A stretch of 64,000 bases of DNA from Rubrivivax sp. (GCA_022842595.1 JALHPF010000013.1:1-64000); one strand, 5' to 3'. Positions 8,456 to 17,618 are shown, counted from the first letter of the stretch. The notes: generated by a model not told the origin, from the letters alone. Numbers and translations: made by a program.

Positions 8456-9325
8456 TCAGCGCAGGCCGAGCAGGCGCAAGGCCAGGTCGTGCAGCCGCCC
8501 CGCTGGGTCGACCAGGCTCTCAAGCACCGTGAAATGGTTCTTGCCCGGCACGGTTTCGCACACCGGTACGGCCGTCGGGCCCCAGACGTCGCGGATCAGG
8601 CGGTTCTGACGCAGGAATTCGTCGCTCTCTTCGGCGCCGACTGCGGCGTACAGGCGACCGCCCTTGGGTCGCGGGAAGAACGCCGGGCTCAGCCGCGCCA
8701 CCGAGGCTGGCGTCAGCCGCAGGTCGCCCTGCACAGAGGCCACGTGGCGCAGCGGCTCCAGGTCGTACAGGCCGGAGATCGACAGCGCGCCTGCCAGCGG
8801 TTGCGCTGGCAACGCGGCGTCGACGTCCTTCCACCGGCAGCTGAGCAACATGCTGGCCAGGTGGCCCCCTGCGGAATGGCCCACCAGTGCCAGCCGCGAG
8901 GCGTCACCGCCATGTTCGCTGGCATGCCGCCAGGCCCAGGCCACGGCCGCCGCGACCTGCATGCAGATGTGTTCGATGCCGACCGCCGGGCACAACGCGT
9001 AGTTGGGCACGATGACGAGCGCGCCGTCGGCATTGAACGAAGGCGCCACGAACGAGTGCTGCGACTTGTCCAGGGAACGCCAGTAGCCGCCGTGGATGAA
9101 CACCAGCACGGGCGCTCCGGCGGCGGGCACCGGGACCGTGGCGGGGAAGACGTCGAGCGTTCCGCCATCGCCTTCGGCGTAACGCAGGTCCAGCTTCGCC
9201 GGGGCGTTCTGGCGGACGAGCGCCGACGCCTGAGCCCAGCGCTCGAAGACGCGCTGATGATCGGGCACGCGAACACGGTTGTTGTACTGGGCTTCGAGCC
9301 AGGCCGGGTCGGCGTTGGGCTTCAT
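8456..9325 (-). CDS. Alpha/beta hydrolase, arylformamidase/esterase-like
   Basis: A 289-residue alpha/beta-fold hydrolase. The oxyanion motif HGGYWRSLDK (near residue 80), the nucleophile elbow GHSAGGH (near 150), an acid residue in the AVGAEESDEF stretch and the catalytic His in GKNHFTVLE are all visible. The HGGYW form and the N-terminal EAQYNNRVRVPD are typical of kynurenine formamidase-like esterases (KynB-independent, BD-FAE type). The true substrate could be another ester. A ribosome site (AGGAGACCCCC) precedes the ATG at 9325. Confidence 0.82.
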   Translation of the reverse strand: MKPNADPAWLEAQYNNRVRVPDHQRVFERWAQASALVRQNAPAKLDLRYAEGDGGTLDVFPATVPVPAAGAPVLVFIHGGYWRSLDKSQHSFVAPSFNADGALVIVPNYALCPAVGIEHICMQVAAAVAWAWRHASEHGGDASRLALVGHSAGGHLASMLLSCRWKDVDAALPAQPLAGALSISGLYDLEPLRHVASVQGDLRLTPASVARLSPAFFPRPKGGRLYAAVGAEESDEFLRQNRLIRDVWGPTAVPVCETVPGKNHFTVLESLVDPAGRLHDLALRLLGLR

Positions 9326-9430
9326 GGGGGTCTCCTGGCAAGCGGCGGCGCGATGTTAGCGGCCCTGCCGCGTCAGCGCGACCTGCTCAGGTCGGCTACG
9401 GGGGCTGGTGATAGACTTTCTGCTGATGAT

Positions 9431-9506
<76 letters not shown>

Positions 9507-9527
9507 CTGAATATGGCAAGTAAATCA

Positions 9528-9556
9528 AGGGCTTGGCGCATGCCAAGCCCTTTTTC
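9528..9556 (+). terminator. Intrinsic terminator of the tRNA
   Basis: A perfect 10-bp stem AGGGCTTGGC / GCCAAGCCCT with a GCAT loop is followed by TTTTC. This is a textbook Rho-independent terminator for the tRNA-Ala transcript. Confidence 0.88.
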
Positions 9557-9579
9557 TTTGGGCCGCCGTGGGTACGGTT

Positions 9580-9618
9580 TTGGGCACGGATGGGCACGGC
9601 GTGCCCATCCGTGCCCAA
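9580..9618. repeat. Perfect 39-bp palindrome beside the tRNA
   Basis: Two 19-base arms that are exact reverse complements are separated by one G. Each arm contains two copies of TGGGCACGG, and TTTGGGCACGG recurs at 9650-9660. No T-run follows. Its position just downstream of a tRNA and before a truncated restriction gene suggests recombinase or integrase binding sites of a lost element, but this is inference. Confidence 0.85.
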
Positions 9619-9665
9619 TGACCTTCGCATGAACCCGCCGCCGAAGGCCTTTGGGCACGGCCGGA

Positions 9666-10256
9666 TCAGGCCACTGCCTGGGCCACCAGGGCTTCGGCCA
9701 GTTGCGCGTGCTTGGCGCGGACGGCGGCGATGCGGGCTTTGAGCTGGTCGCAAAGTGCGAGGAATCCGGTGACCTTGGCGACGATGCGTGGCTGGTCCTC
9801 TTGAGGGGGAAGCTCCACCGGGATGCTGCGGATCTTGCCAACGCTGAGGTTGAACAGGCCGCTTGTCGTGATGGCCAGACGGCGCATGTGCGCCGTTCCG
9901 ACTGGCGAGTTCAGGTAGAGAGACAAATACTCGACGTCATCACCGGCATTGGGCCGCACCCGCATCAGGTGGTTTTGGTAGACGCAGTCTTCGACCTCTC
10001 CGCGCCAGATGGCACAGCGCCCGATCTCGTTGGCGCTGCCATTGCCTTCCACGATGAGCAGATCACCGGCGTGCAGCCGCCATCGATCCAGTTCTTCAGC
10101 AGCCAATTCATAGCGCTCAAGCTCGGTCCCGTCCACGCGACCCCGCTGAACATTCGCGACGCGCAGGTAGGGAAAGTGATGGCGAACTGGTGCGCGCAGG
10201 GGCGTCTTCTGGATCCCTATCCGAACATCGTTCGAATCGACGCTCACTTGGCCACC
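9666..10256 (-). pseudogene. Truncated type I restriction specificity subunit (HsdS) remnant
   Basis: About 195 recognisable residues of the second half of HsdS. They cover a target-recognition domain (PYLRVANVQRGRVD, GDLLIVEGNG, EIGRCAIWRG, VYQNHLMRVRP) and a conserved helical tail (SIPVELPPQEDQPRIV, FLALCDQLKARI). A full HsdS has two such units and over 380 residues; here the frame upstream of about 10256 loses resemblance and no methylase or endonuclease gene is present. The fragment is therefore almost certainly dead. It sits directly behind the tRNA-Ala gene, a common landing site for islands. Confidence 0.75.
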
Positions 10257-10436
10257 GTCGCTGCTTTTCAGCAAGCCGCACCTGCAGCGCAAGCCGATGC
10301 GGAATAGACGCTGGCTGCGCAACGATGCCCACAAATAGACAATCGGCAGGCCTGCGCGAAAGGCCGCAAGAAGCACCCGCTCGAGCTTCTTCAGGGGGCA
10401 TGCGATCAGCGGGCCAGATCGCGGCGCGTAGGCCTT

Positions 10437-11399
10437 TCACCGGCCGGTGAACGTCTGACGCCATGCGGTCGGTGTCACGCCGAACGCGCTACGGAACTGC
10501 TGCCGAAATGCCACGGGCGAGCCGAAACCCGCCAGTTCGGCAATGCGTTCGACGGCTTGATCTGAAGCTTCCAGCAGGCGCTGGGCGAGCGAAAGTCGCT
10601 CCGCAATCAACCACTGCTGTACCGTGGTGCCTGTCAACTGCCGGAAGTGCCGCGTGAATGTGCGGCGGCTCATGGCCGCGCGAGACGCCAAACTGTCCAG
10701 CGTATGCCGTTCGCGAAGCGAAGATCGAACCTCGTCCAACAGGGTCGACAACCGCGAGTCGCGCGCGGAACTCGGCAGTGGCTGTTCAATGAACTGCGCC
10801 TGCCCGCCCTGACGGTGGGGCGGCACCACCAGACGCCGCGCCACGCTGTTGGCCGCAGCCGCGCCGTGCCGCTGGCGAAGCAGATGCAGGCAACAGTCGA
10901 TGCCGGCGGCCGTGCCGGCGGAGGTGACGATGTCGCCCTCATCGACGTACAGCACGTCGGGGTCCACCCGCACGTTCGGAAAGCGCTGCGCAAAGTCGGG
11001 GGCACAGGACCAGTGTGTGGTGGCCGTGCGGCCTTCCAACAGGCCTGCCGCACCCAGCACGTAGGCGCCGAGACAGAGCCCCACGATCTTGGCGCCGCGC
11101 CGGTGCGCCATCACCAGGGCCTTCAGCAAAGGCTCCGGGGGCCGCTCGGCCGGGTCGCGCCAGCTGGGGACGATGATGATTTCGGCCCGCCTGAGCGCAT
11201 CCAGGCCATGCACGACCCAGACCGCGAACCCCGCCGTCGTGCGCAGCGTGCCGGTTTCGCCGGCGCACACCCTCAGGTCGAATGCAGGCACCCCAGGATG
11301 CGCGTCGCCGAATACGACGCAGGGCACCGAAAGGTGAAAGGGACTGACGCGATCGAACGCGACGACGGCGACGACGGGGAGCTTCTGGCGTGTGCTCAT
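10437..11399 (-). CDS. FtrA/GlxA-type AraC-family regulator
   Basis: A 320-residue regulator with two domains. Residues about 10-175 are a DJ-1/PfpI (glutamine amidotransferase-like) sensor with the nucleophile-elbow motif GLCLGAYVLGAAGLL and TTHWSCAPDFAQRFP. Residues about 215-318 are an AraC DNA-binding domain with two helix-turn-helix units (LASRAAMSRRTFTRHF and IAELAGFGSPVAFRQQFRSA). The ATG at 11399 is chosen because the longer frame would run through the promoter of the divergent gene. Such regulators often respond to small amino or quaternary compounds. Its divergent partner is the small membrane protein at 11512. Confidence 0.88.
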   Translation of the reverse strand: MSTRQKLPVVAVVAFDRVSPFHLSVPCVVFGDAHPGVPAFDLRVCAGETGTLRTTAGFAVWVVHGLDALRRAEIIIVPSWRDPAERPPEPLLKALVMAHRRGAKIVGLCLGAYVLGAAGLLEGRTATTHWSCAPDFAQRFPNVRVDPDVLYVDEGDIVTSAGTAAGIDCCLHLLRQRHGAAAANSVARRLVVPPHRQGGQAQFIEQPLPSSARDSRLSTLLDEVRSSLRERHTLDSLASRAAMSRRTFTRHFRQLTGTTVQQWLIAERLSLAQRLLEASDQAVERIAELAGFGSPVAFRQQFRSAFGVTPTAWRQTFTGR

Positions 11400-11511
11400 C
11401 TCGACAGATCTGAAGGGGTTGGCCCGATTCCATCGAAGTATGGCATTCGGGCCACTCGCGTGATCAGCCTGCGGGTCCAAGAATGGCGCCTTATTCATGG
11501 AAGGCAAACCA

Positions 11512-11904
11512 ATGAACTCGAAGATCCTCAACGGCTCGCTCTGGGCCGGCGTGGCCTATTTCTGCTGCATGGCCGTCGCGCACTTCTTCGGTCTCAAGTA
11601 CCCACTTGTATTCGTCTACTACGACGTGCCGTTCCACGCCTATCAGGACAAGATCATCTCGTTCGCGGTCGTGGCCTACATCTGTCTTTTCTACACGGCA
11701 GCGACGATCCGGGCCGCCGTGCCCGCCGCACTGGTGGCCTTGGCCGTGACGGTCCTGGGCTTGTCGGCCGTGAACCAGTCGGAAGCGCTGCAGTCGGTGC
11801 TGGCAGGCCGCCCGACGTCGATGTACTGGGCGCAGACCGGTCTGATCGCTGGCTACCTCGCATGGCTGGTGGTCTTTCACCTCCGAGCCAAGGCCGACGT
11901 CTAG
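11512..11904 (+). CDS. Small four-helix membrane protein
   Basis: A 130-residue protein with four hydrophobic segments (GVAYFCCMAVAHFFGL, IISFAVVAYICLFYTAATI, AALVALAVTVLGLSAV, LIAGYLAWLVVFHL). I prefer the ATG at 11512, which has GGAAGG eight bases upstream, over the ATG at 11497. I do not recognise a named family. It is divergently transcribed from the FtrA-like regulator across 112 bases and is the obvious candidate target of that regulator. Confidence 0.7.
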   Translation: MNSKILNGSLWAGVAYFCCMAVAHFFGLKYPLVFVYYDVPFHAYQDKIISFAVVAYICLFYTAATIRAAVPAALVALAVTVLGLSAVNQSEALQSVLAGRPTSMYWAQTGLIAGYLAWLVVFHLRAKADV

Positions 11905-12244
11905 GGATCCGGTTGCGCGGGCTCTCCCGGCGCGAGTGCACGCGATGGATTGATGGACGCCGCGCTCCAATGGGCGCCTGACAGGCTGCTGGCTCGAACC
12001 TCAGAACCAGCGAGCCCCAATGCCCATAGCTGTACCAATGTCCGGTTCAGCGCCATGAATCTGGCCGAACGGATGTCGCTTGTGGGTCGACAAGCACCGG
12101 TTGGACGCGCGATCCCATCGCCGGAAAGCTGACTCCCAAGTTGCGAGTCCGGATATCCGACGTCCCCGGCCGGCAGAACCCGACCCAAAAGGAGCCCGTG
12201 GACGCCTTCCATTTGAAGGTCCGTTCTGCTTCGGAACTCGCCGC
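11905..12244. other. Intergenic stretch with a 103-bp repeat copy
   Basis: I see no gene in these 340 bases. They contain the minus-strand copy of the 103-bp MITE-like repeat (12084-12186) and flanking degenerate sequence. Confidence 0.6.
12084..12186 (-). repeat. 103-bp MITE-like repeat, copy 1
   Basis: Read on the minus strand it begins GGGTCGG and ends GTCGACCC. Inside it carries CAACTTGGGAGTCAGCTTTC, identical to the copy at 37131. It is exactly as long as the three other copies (37131, 39042, 49592). Confidence 0.75.
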
Positions 12245-12595
12245 TTACAGAGCTCGTCTAGGGCCAGAACCGGAATGCGAGCGGTAGTTCGCAAGTGGCG
12301 CCTGCCCATCGCGCTGTAGGCGATTACGTGATGGGTCGGGACAGGTATCGCGCCTCGGACCGACCAGGTCTTCGCTTGATGCCAGTCGCTCCAATGCCCG
12401 CGCCAGCGCGCTGCGCCGATTTGACCAAGCGACCGTGCCAAGTCCAAGGCAGACCATCTCCACCACGAAATGGACCCCCGCCAGCCGCAATGCCTCGATG
12501 GAGTGAATGCCCGTGGCCTCGATGCGTGCGATGACAGTCGGGCCGAGGCCAGGCTGCGATAGCAGCATGCGCCGTTCGTGGTCTTGAAACTTCAT
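12245..12595 (-). CDS. Small helix-hairpin-helix-like protein
   Basis: A 116-residue frame. Its first 75 residues look like a real protein: MKFQDHERRMLLSQPGLGPT, then VIARIEATGIHSIEALRLAG, and a cysteine- and tryptophan-containing segment ending ALARALERLA. The GLGPTVIARIEATGI block fits a helix-hairpin-helix DNA-binding motif as found in short uncharacterised Burkholderiales proteins. The last 40 residues are low-complexity and may be read-through into decayed sequence, so the native stop may be lost. It follows the broken VOC gene and lies downstream of hppD. Confidence 0.5.
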   Translation of the reverse strand: MKFQDHERRMLLSQPGLGPTVIARIEATGIHSIEALRLAGVHFVVEMVCLGLGTVAWSNRRSALARALERLASSEDLVGPRRDTCPDPSRNRLQRDGQAPLANYRSHSGSGPRRAL

Positions 12596-12703
12596 CCTTG
12601 AGCCCGGGTTCCGACACGCCGTGCGCTTTCATGTCGTGCCGTGATGCCAACCCTGGACATGCCTGCTTCCGCCTTATGGCATTCGTTCAGCCTGCCGCGG
12701 GGG

Positions 12704-12790
12704 TTACCGTTGCGCTGCATGTCCCGAACGCACTGTTGCCTCGGCGTCCTTGCAGCGGTAGGCCACATGGTGAATGCGCTCGATCTGCAT
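12704..12790 (-). pseudogene. N-terminal fragment of a VOC/glyoxalase protein
   Basis: The ATG follows the hppD stop codon with no gap (TGA-ATG). The frame reads MQIERIHHVAYRCKDAEAT, the characteristic opening of a vicinal-oxygen-chelate dioxygenase/glyoxalase domain with its metal-binding His, and then runs out after nine more residues at TAA. A normal protein would be about 130-200 residues. The rest has been deleted; the downstream 100 bases show no continuation. It was presumably cotranslated with hppD. Confidence 0.7.
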
Positions 12791-13870
12791 TCAGGCCTCC
12801 GCCTTGATGGCGCCACGCCGCAGTTGGTCGCGCTCCAGCGACTCGAACAGGGCCTTGAAGTTGCCCTCGCCAAACCCCTCGTCGGCCTTGCGCTGGATGA
12901 ACTCGAAGAACACCGGGCCCAGCAGCGTCTGCGAGAAGATCTGCAGCAGCAGCCGCTTCTCGCCATTGGCGGTGGAGCCATCGAGCAGGATGCCACGCGT
13001 CTTCAGGTCCGGCACGTGCTCGCCGTGCGCGGGAAGTCGTTCTTCGAGCATCTCGTAGTAGACGTCGTTGGGTGCAGTCATCAAGGGCACGCCGGCCAGT
13101 TGCAGTCGGTCCACGGCGGCAACCAGGTCATCGCAGAGCAACGCGATGTGCTGGATCCCTTCGCCGTTGAACTGCATCAGGAATTCCTCGATCTGGCCAT
13201 TGCCCTTGCCGGACTCTTCGTTCAGCGGAATCCGAATGAGGCCATCTGGCGCGGTCATGGCCTTGGAGGTGAGCCCGGTGTACTCGCCCTGGATGTCGAA
13301 GTAGCGAATCTGCCGGAAGTTGAACAAGCGCTCGTAGAAGCGGCCCCAATACTCCATGCGCCCGCGGTAGACGTTGTGGGTGAGGTGGTCGATGGTGGTG
13401 AAGCCATGCCCGCGCGGCCTGCGGTCCACGCCCGGGAGGAAGGCGAAGTCGATGTCGTAGATCGACTGGCCGTCTTCGAACCGGTCGATCAGGTACAGCG
13501 GTGCACCGCCGATGCCCTTGATGGCGGGCAGCCTCAGTTCCATCGGACCGGTGGGCATATCCATGGGTTGAGCCCCCAGTTCCAGCGCCCGGTTGTAGGC
13601 CACGTGCGAGTCCTTCACGCGGAATGCCAGGCCGCAGGCGCAGGGGCCGTGCTCGGCGGCAAAGTAGGCAGCCGGGCTCTTGGGCTCGCGATTGACGATG
13701 AAGTTGGCGCCGCCTTGCCGGTACAGCACCACATCCTTGGATCGGTGCTTGGCGACCAGCGTGAAGCCCATCTGTTCGAACAGCGCTTCCAGAACGTCGG
13801 GAGTGGGTGACGCGAATTCGACGAACTCGAATCCCATCAGACCCATCGGGTTGTCAAACGGTTGGGTCAT
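12791..13870 (-). CDS. hppD: 4-hydroxyphenylpyruvate dioxygenase
   Basis: A 359-residue enzyme of normal family length. It converts 4-hydroxyphenylpyruvate to homogentisate in tyrosine degradation using Fe(II). Two VOC repeats are visible. Iron ligands fit His in [10 protein letters not shown], His in [10 protein letters not shown] and Glu in [10 protein letters not shown]. The C-terminal gate region [17 protein letters not shown] is conserved. Start: ATG at 13870 ([16 protein letters not shown]). Neither the maleylacetoacetate isomerase nor the homogentisate dioxygenase gene lies nearby. Its first 25 codons and the bases just upstream are partly duplicated in front of the next gene upstream (see 15146-15213). 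Confidence 0.95.
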   Translation of the reverse strand: MTQPFDNPMGLMGFEFVEFASPTPDVLEALFEQMGFTLVAKHRSKDVVLYRQGGANFIVNREPKSPAAYFAAEHGPCACGLAFRVKDSHVAYNRALELGAQPMDMPTGPMELRLPAIKGIGGAPLYLIDRFEDGQSIYDIDFAFLPGVDRRPRGHGFTTIDHLTHNVYRGRMEYWGRFYERLFNFRQIRYFDIQGEYTGLTSKAMTAPDGLIRIPLNEESGKGNGQIEEFLMQFNGEGIQHIALLCDDLVAAVDRLQLAGVPLMTAPNDVYYEMLEERLPAHGEHVPDLKTRGILLDGSTANGEKRLLLQIFSQTLLGPVFFEFIQRKADEGFGEGNFKALFESLERDQLRRGAIKAEA

Positions 13871-13876
13871 GCGGTC
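13802..13876 (-). repeat. hppD start region, parent copy of a duplication
   Basis: These bases cover the first codons of hppD and the segment before its ATG. They align with 15146-15213 around the DUF3445 gene start, with one 9-base in-frame gap. GGTCATGCGGTC and AGTGGGTGACGCGAA are exact in both. Confidence 0.8.
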
Positions 13877-13987
13877 ACCTCGTCCATGCGTAGTTCGTCA
13901 AAGGCATACAAGTCGAAGAGGTTCGAGGCCAACGTCTTTCTGGCACGCAGCGAAGAGGTCGCCGCCTTCAAACGGGGTCTGCAGCAC

Positions 13988-15205
13988 CTACCTTGTCGCG
14001 CCGTCGCCAGTGCGCACCACCATCATCGGCTCGCTGCCGGCGGGCGTCTCGGTGGATGTGGACGGCGTGGGCGTGCTTGACTGATCAACGCCTTGAGCTT
14101 GCGTTCCCAGCAAAGCCATCAGTACTTCGTGGCGACCCTTCATGTACTCGCGCGTCTCGGGCCACGTGCGTTGCGCGGCGACTTCAAGGGCGCTGCGGAC
14201 CAGCGGATCCGCCAGCATGTCCCACATGGGCCACAGATAGGTCTTCAGGCCGAACGCGATCGCAGCAGTGCGCGGCAGTTTCACCAGCGTCTGGTGCTCG
14301 GAGCGGATAAAGCCGTGTTCCAGCAGCCGTTCAGGCGTCATTTGTGGGACAAGGTCCAGCGCATCGGCATGACGGAACAGCCTTGGCGACAGGTGGGGGC
14401 CCCAGTTTCGCCGCCAGACCACCCGTTCAGGCCGCATGGCATGAAATGCACGGTCTACCGATGTTGCGAGGTGAGCCTCGTATTGCGGCACTTCGCCCTG
14501 GTGAATCTCGCGCGTCGTCCGACCCAGCCGCGCCCGTTCCCGGCTCAACTTGCCGTCCTGTTCCCACTGCGCGCGCTGTTGCTCGTGCCCTGGCCCCGGC
14601 TCAGGACGGTCGAAGCAGCTGCGCAACGACCAGCCGTTTGGAAACAGCAGTGCGCCGCTCATCAGACGATAGGTGACCTGGCCCTGCGCGTCCGCTTCTG
14701 AGGGCAGCATGAGCAGGAAATCCTCGGTGGCCAGTGCCGCCACGGCAACCATCGGCTGCGCGCCCTGCGGCCCGACGTCGACGACCACCCCGGTCAGGTG
14801 GCAAATGACGTGATCGCCTTGCTGGGTGAACGCGCGCGGATGTTGTGTCGTGAGCCACTGGACGACGCGATCACGCAACTCGGTCTCGGCCAGCAAGACC
14901 GTCTCTGAATCCAGCCGGTCCACCACCCACGTGGGTCGTGCCGCCAGCAGCGCCAAACGCTGCCTCATCTGCTCGGGGTAGGTGGAGTCAATCCTCAGCC
15001 AGCTCGGGTCACCCGCCGGATAGGCATTCATCAGCACCGTCTGGGGCGGGGGCAGCAAGCGCTGCATGTGGTCGCCTGGCAGCGCGCGCACCTGTTCGGC
15101 ATCCACTGGCACCGCATCCAGCTGGATGCCATGCGGGGCATCGGCAGTGGGTGACGCGAACTCGAATCCCGCCTGCCCTATCGAGCTGTCAAGTGGTGCG
15201 GTCAT
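13988..15205 (-). CDS. DUF3445 haem-dependent oxidative N-demethylase-like protein with an hppD-derived N-terminus
   Basis: A 405-residue protein. The body matches the DUF3445/HODM family: YAVGDPSW-like block (AYPAGDPSWLRIDSTYPEQM), FPNGWSLRSCF, RVVWRRNWGPHLSP, FIRSEHQTLVKLPRTAAIAF and LKTYLWPM. Members bind haem and oxidatively demethylate amines such as dimethylamine. Residues 1-22 are different: MTAPLDSSIGQAGFEFASPT matches hppD at 14 of 22 positions, allowing a three-residue gap, and looks like a duplicated start. The C-terminal 35 residues are Ser/Thr/Pro-rich and non-conserved. It lies 37 bases behind the TonB receptor and 117 bases before hppD, probably in one transcript. Confidence 0.78.
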   Translation of the reverse strand: MTAPLDSSIGQAGFEFASPTADAPHGIQLDAVPVDAEQVRALPGDHMQRLLPPPQTVLMNAYPAGDPSWLRIDSTYPEQMRQRLALLAARPTWVVDRLDSETVLLAETELRDRVVQWLTTQHPRAFTQQGDHVICHLTGVVVDVGPQGAQPMVAVAALATEDFLLMLPSEADAQGQVTYRLMSGALLFPNGWSLRSCFDRPEPGPGHEQQRAQWEQDGKLSRERARLGRTTREIHQGEVPQYEAHLATSVDRAFHAMRPERVVWRRNWGPHLSPRLFRHADALDLVPQMTPERLLEHGFIRSEHQTLVKLPRTAAIAFGLKTYLWPMWDMLADPLVRSALEVAAQRTWPETREYMKGRHEVLMALLGTQAQGVDQSSTPTPSTSTETPAGSEPMMVVRTGDGATR

Positions 15206-15213
15206 GCGGTCGA
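15146..15213 (-). repeat. Duplicated hppD start fused to the DUF3445 gene
   Basis: This segment supplies the start codon, the bases around it and the first 22 codons of the DUF3445 gene. It is clearly homologous to 13802-13876, including non-coding bases directly before the ATG (GACCGCATGACC in both, minus strand). Confidence 0.8.
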
Positions 15214-15242
15214 CTCGTACTGACATGCAGTGAAGAGGGCAA

Positions 15243-17450
15243 TCAGTACTTGAAACCGAACCTGAGCTCGTAGGTGCGCGGCGCACCGAAGCTCTCCACC
15301 ACGCCGCCGAAGGTGTAGTCGGCGCGCATCGTGCGGTAGAGCTTGTCGGTGGCGTTCAGGACGCCGGCTTGAACGTACCAGGCGTCCTTTGGAGCCGTCC
15401 AGCGCAGCGAGGCATTCACTAGGCCATAGGCCTCTCCCTTGTTGTTCGTCTGGTCCAGCGTCAACGGGAAGATCACGCTGCTGCGGTAGTTGTACTCAAG
15501 GTGGCTGCGCAGTTGCCCTCCGGCCACCGAAGTGCTGTGATCCAGCCAGACGGAACCACTGCTCTTGGGCGTCAGAGGCAACGGCAGGCCGCTGAGGTCG
15601 CGGCGCGTCGATGGGGACACGTAGTTCTGCAGTTCGCTGTCGATGTACGCGGCCGAAAGGCCACCACTGAAGCCAGCACCCAGCGCCAGATCGGCGCTCA
15701 GCTCAAGGCCCTGTACCTTGGCTTTGGAGGCGTTGTTGACGCTGACCACGAAATTGCCCGACACGGCGTCCAGTACAGCCGTGCGCAGCTGCAGGTCCTT
15801 GTAGTCGTACTTGAAGGCGGAGGCATTCAGCGACAAGGCTCCGCCCATCAAGGTGCTGCGTACGCCGACCTCAGTCGCCACGATGCTTTCGGGCTCGAAC
15901 TTCTCGATCCCGGCGCGGCCGAAGTTGAAGCCGCCGCTCTTGAAACCCTTGGACACGCCGGCGTACGCCATCAGCCCTTTCGAGGGCGTCCATTGCAGCT
16001 GCGCCTTGGGCGTGAACGACGAGAAGCTGACGTCGCCTGTGAAGTTCACCCCCGACCGCCGGTTGGTCGCATCGCCATCCTTGGTGTCACGGTTGTAGCG
16101 CGCACCCAGCAGGGCAGACCACTCGCGTGTGAAGTGATAGGTCATCTGGCCGAAGACGGCTTCTGAACGACCGGTGCTTTTCACCGTCTGGCGCGCGAAG
16201 GCGCAGCTACCCGGCGCGCCGCAGTTGATGGGCCCGTACAACAGCCAGTCCAGCGTCTCGGTGCCCTTGTCGCGGTAGAGGAAGACGCCCGCCGTCCACT
16301 GCAGAGGCCCGTCCCCTTGGCTGTAGAGCTGGAACTCCTGCGAGGTGGACTTGACGTCGGTGGTGGTGTCCTGGGTTTCCAGCTTGCCGCCCGTCCAGTC
16401 GACGTCGTTCTGGTCGCCGCTCTTGAAACTCGTGAATCCGGTGATGGACTTGAACCCGACAGAGCCGAGGTCCCAATTGACGGTGGCCGCCAAGACGCGG
16501 GTCTTGCGCGAGCTGGTGACAGGGGAGTCCAGGCGAATACTGCGGGCGTCCGTGCGGTGGTCCGCCGCAGTCAGTCGGTAGTCGGGATCACCCAGCGAGT
16601 ACGGGTACAGCGGCCCCGTGATCGAGGTGTCGGTGGATACACCGTAGCCGAGCGTGCCCTTGTCGTCGGACGCCTGGGCCAGCAGGGTGAGATCAGCCTT
16701 CGTGCCGAGCGCAACACGCAACTTGCCGCGGAAGGCCTTGAAATCGTTGGTGTCCAGCCCCGTCCCTGTGCTCAGGTTGCGCGTGTAGCCGTCGTCCTTC
16801 GAGTACGCCACCGCGATGCGCCCGGACACATCGTCCGTGCCGCCACCCGCCGCCAACTGCGTACGGCGCAGGCCCAGCGAGCCGAAGCCCACGAAGCCCT
16901 CAGCTCCGGGCTTGGCGGTGGGCGCGCGCGTCACCACGTTGATGGCGCCACCCGTGGCATTGCGGCCATACAGGGTTCCTTCCGGGCCCTTCAGCACCTC
17001 GACACGCTGAAGGTCGAACAGTTCGGTCAGCACCATGCTGGATCGCGGCAGGTAGACGCCGTCGATGTGCACGGCATTGGACGGATCGGCGCCGATGCTG
17101 CGGACGTTGTTGGACACGCCGCGGATGGCCAGGTTCGTCTCGCGACCACCGGATGACAGACTCAGGCCGGGCACCTTCTGCTGAAGGTCGGCCGCGTTCA
17201 CGAGGCCGGCGCGAGCCAGGTCGTCGGCCGTCAGCGCGGTGACCGATGCCGGCACCTCTTGCAGGCTCTGGCGTGTTTTCAGCGCCGTGACTTCAACCCT
17301 CTGTGTGCTGGTGGCGTCCGATTCCGCTTGCACGCTGTCTGACCCGGTTTGCGCGGGTGCACTTTGCTGGGCATGCGCCGGCAAGGCGGCCAGCATGGCG
17401 ATGGCAAGCACCACCGGGGAGTGACGTAGACGGGGGGCGATCTGGGTCAT
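15243..17450 (-). CDS. TonB-dependent outer membrane receptor
   Basis: A 735-residue receptor. It has a signal peptide (MTQIAPRLRHSPVVLAIAML, cut near AHAQ), a TonB-box-like region followed by a plug domain (VPASVTALTADDLARAGLVN, LAIRGVSNNVRSIGADPSNA, VEVLKGPEGTLYGRNATGGA) and a 22-strand barrel ending in the aromatic terminus RFGFKY. The ATG at 17450 is chosen for its spacing from AAGGATGGAG. The plug sequence is that of receptors for small organic compounds rather than classical siderophores, but the ligand is not readable. It is divergent from the aminotransferase and probably imports the compound handled by the cluster. Confidence 0.9.
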   Translation of the reverse strand: MTQIAPRLRHSPVVLAIAMLAALPAHAQQSAPAQTGSDSVQAESDATSTQRVEVTALKTRQSLQEVPASVTALTADDLARAGLVNAADLQQKVPGLSLSSGGRETNLAIRGVSNNVRSIGADPSNAVHIDGVYLPRSSMVLTELFDLQRVEVLKGPEGTLYGRNATGGAINVVTRAPTAKPGAEGFVGFGSLGLRRTQLAAGGGTDDVSGRIAVAYSKDDGYTRNLSTGTGLDTNDFKAFRGKLRVALGTKADLTLLAQASDDKGTLGYGVSTDTSITGPLYPYSLGDPDYRLTAADHRTDARSIRLDSPVTSSRKTRVLAATVNWDLGSVGFKSITGFTSFKSGDQNDVDWTGGKLETQDTTTDVKSTSQEFQLYSQGDGPLQWTAGVFLYRDKGTETLDWLLYGPINCGAPGSCAFARQTVKSTGRSEAVFGQMTYHFTREWSALLGARYNRDTKDGDATNRRSGVNFTGDVSFSSFTPKAQLQWTPSKGLMAYAGVSKGFKSGGFNFGRAGIEKFEPESIVATEVGVRSTLMGGALSLNASAFKYDYKDLQLRTAVLDAVSGNFVVSVNNASKAKVQGLELSADLALGAGFSGGLSAAYIDSELQNYVSPSTRRDLSGLPLPLTPKSSGSVWLDHSTSVAGGQLRSHLEYNYRSSVIFPLTLDQTNNKGEAYGLVNASLRWTAPKDAWYVQAGVLNATDKLYRTMRADYTFGGVVESFGAPRTYELRFGFKY

Positions 17451-17511
17451 GGGCTCCATCCTTTCGCAGATGGCGCAGTGTCGGCGAAAACTTTCCAAGA
17501 TGTCAATGACG

Positions 17512-17526
17512 TATCCATTATGGAAA
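17512..17526. promoter_or_regulatory. Putative operator TATCC-ATTAT-GGAAA
   Basis: One-mismatch version of the palindrome TTTCC-N5-GGAAA, 62 bases before the receptor start. A half-site (TTTCCAAGAT) is at 17492. It may be bound by the XRE-cupin regulator at 19977. Confidence 0.5.
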
Positions 17527-17588
17527 ACTCTGACACAATCGGCTGCTGGAAAGTCCGCTTCTGAACAAATGCGCAGGCGCAGTCAGCG

Positions 17589-17618
17589 TGGACAAGTGAT
17601 GTTGCCTGACGCTATATT
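17589..17618 (+). promoter_or_regulatory. Sigma-70-like promoter of the aminotransferase gene
   Basis: TGGACA (17589-17594), an 18-base spacer and TATATT (17613-17618) lie 36 bases before the aminotransferase start. It is predicted by eye and matches the consensus in most positions. Confidence 0.5.
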
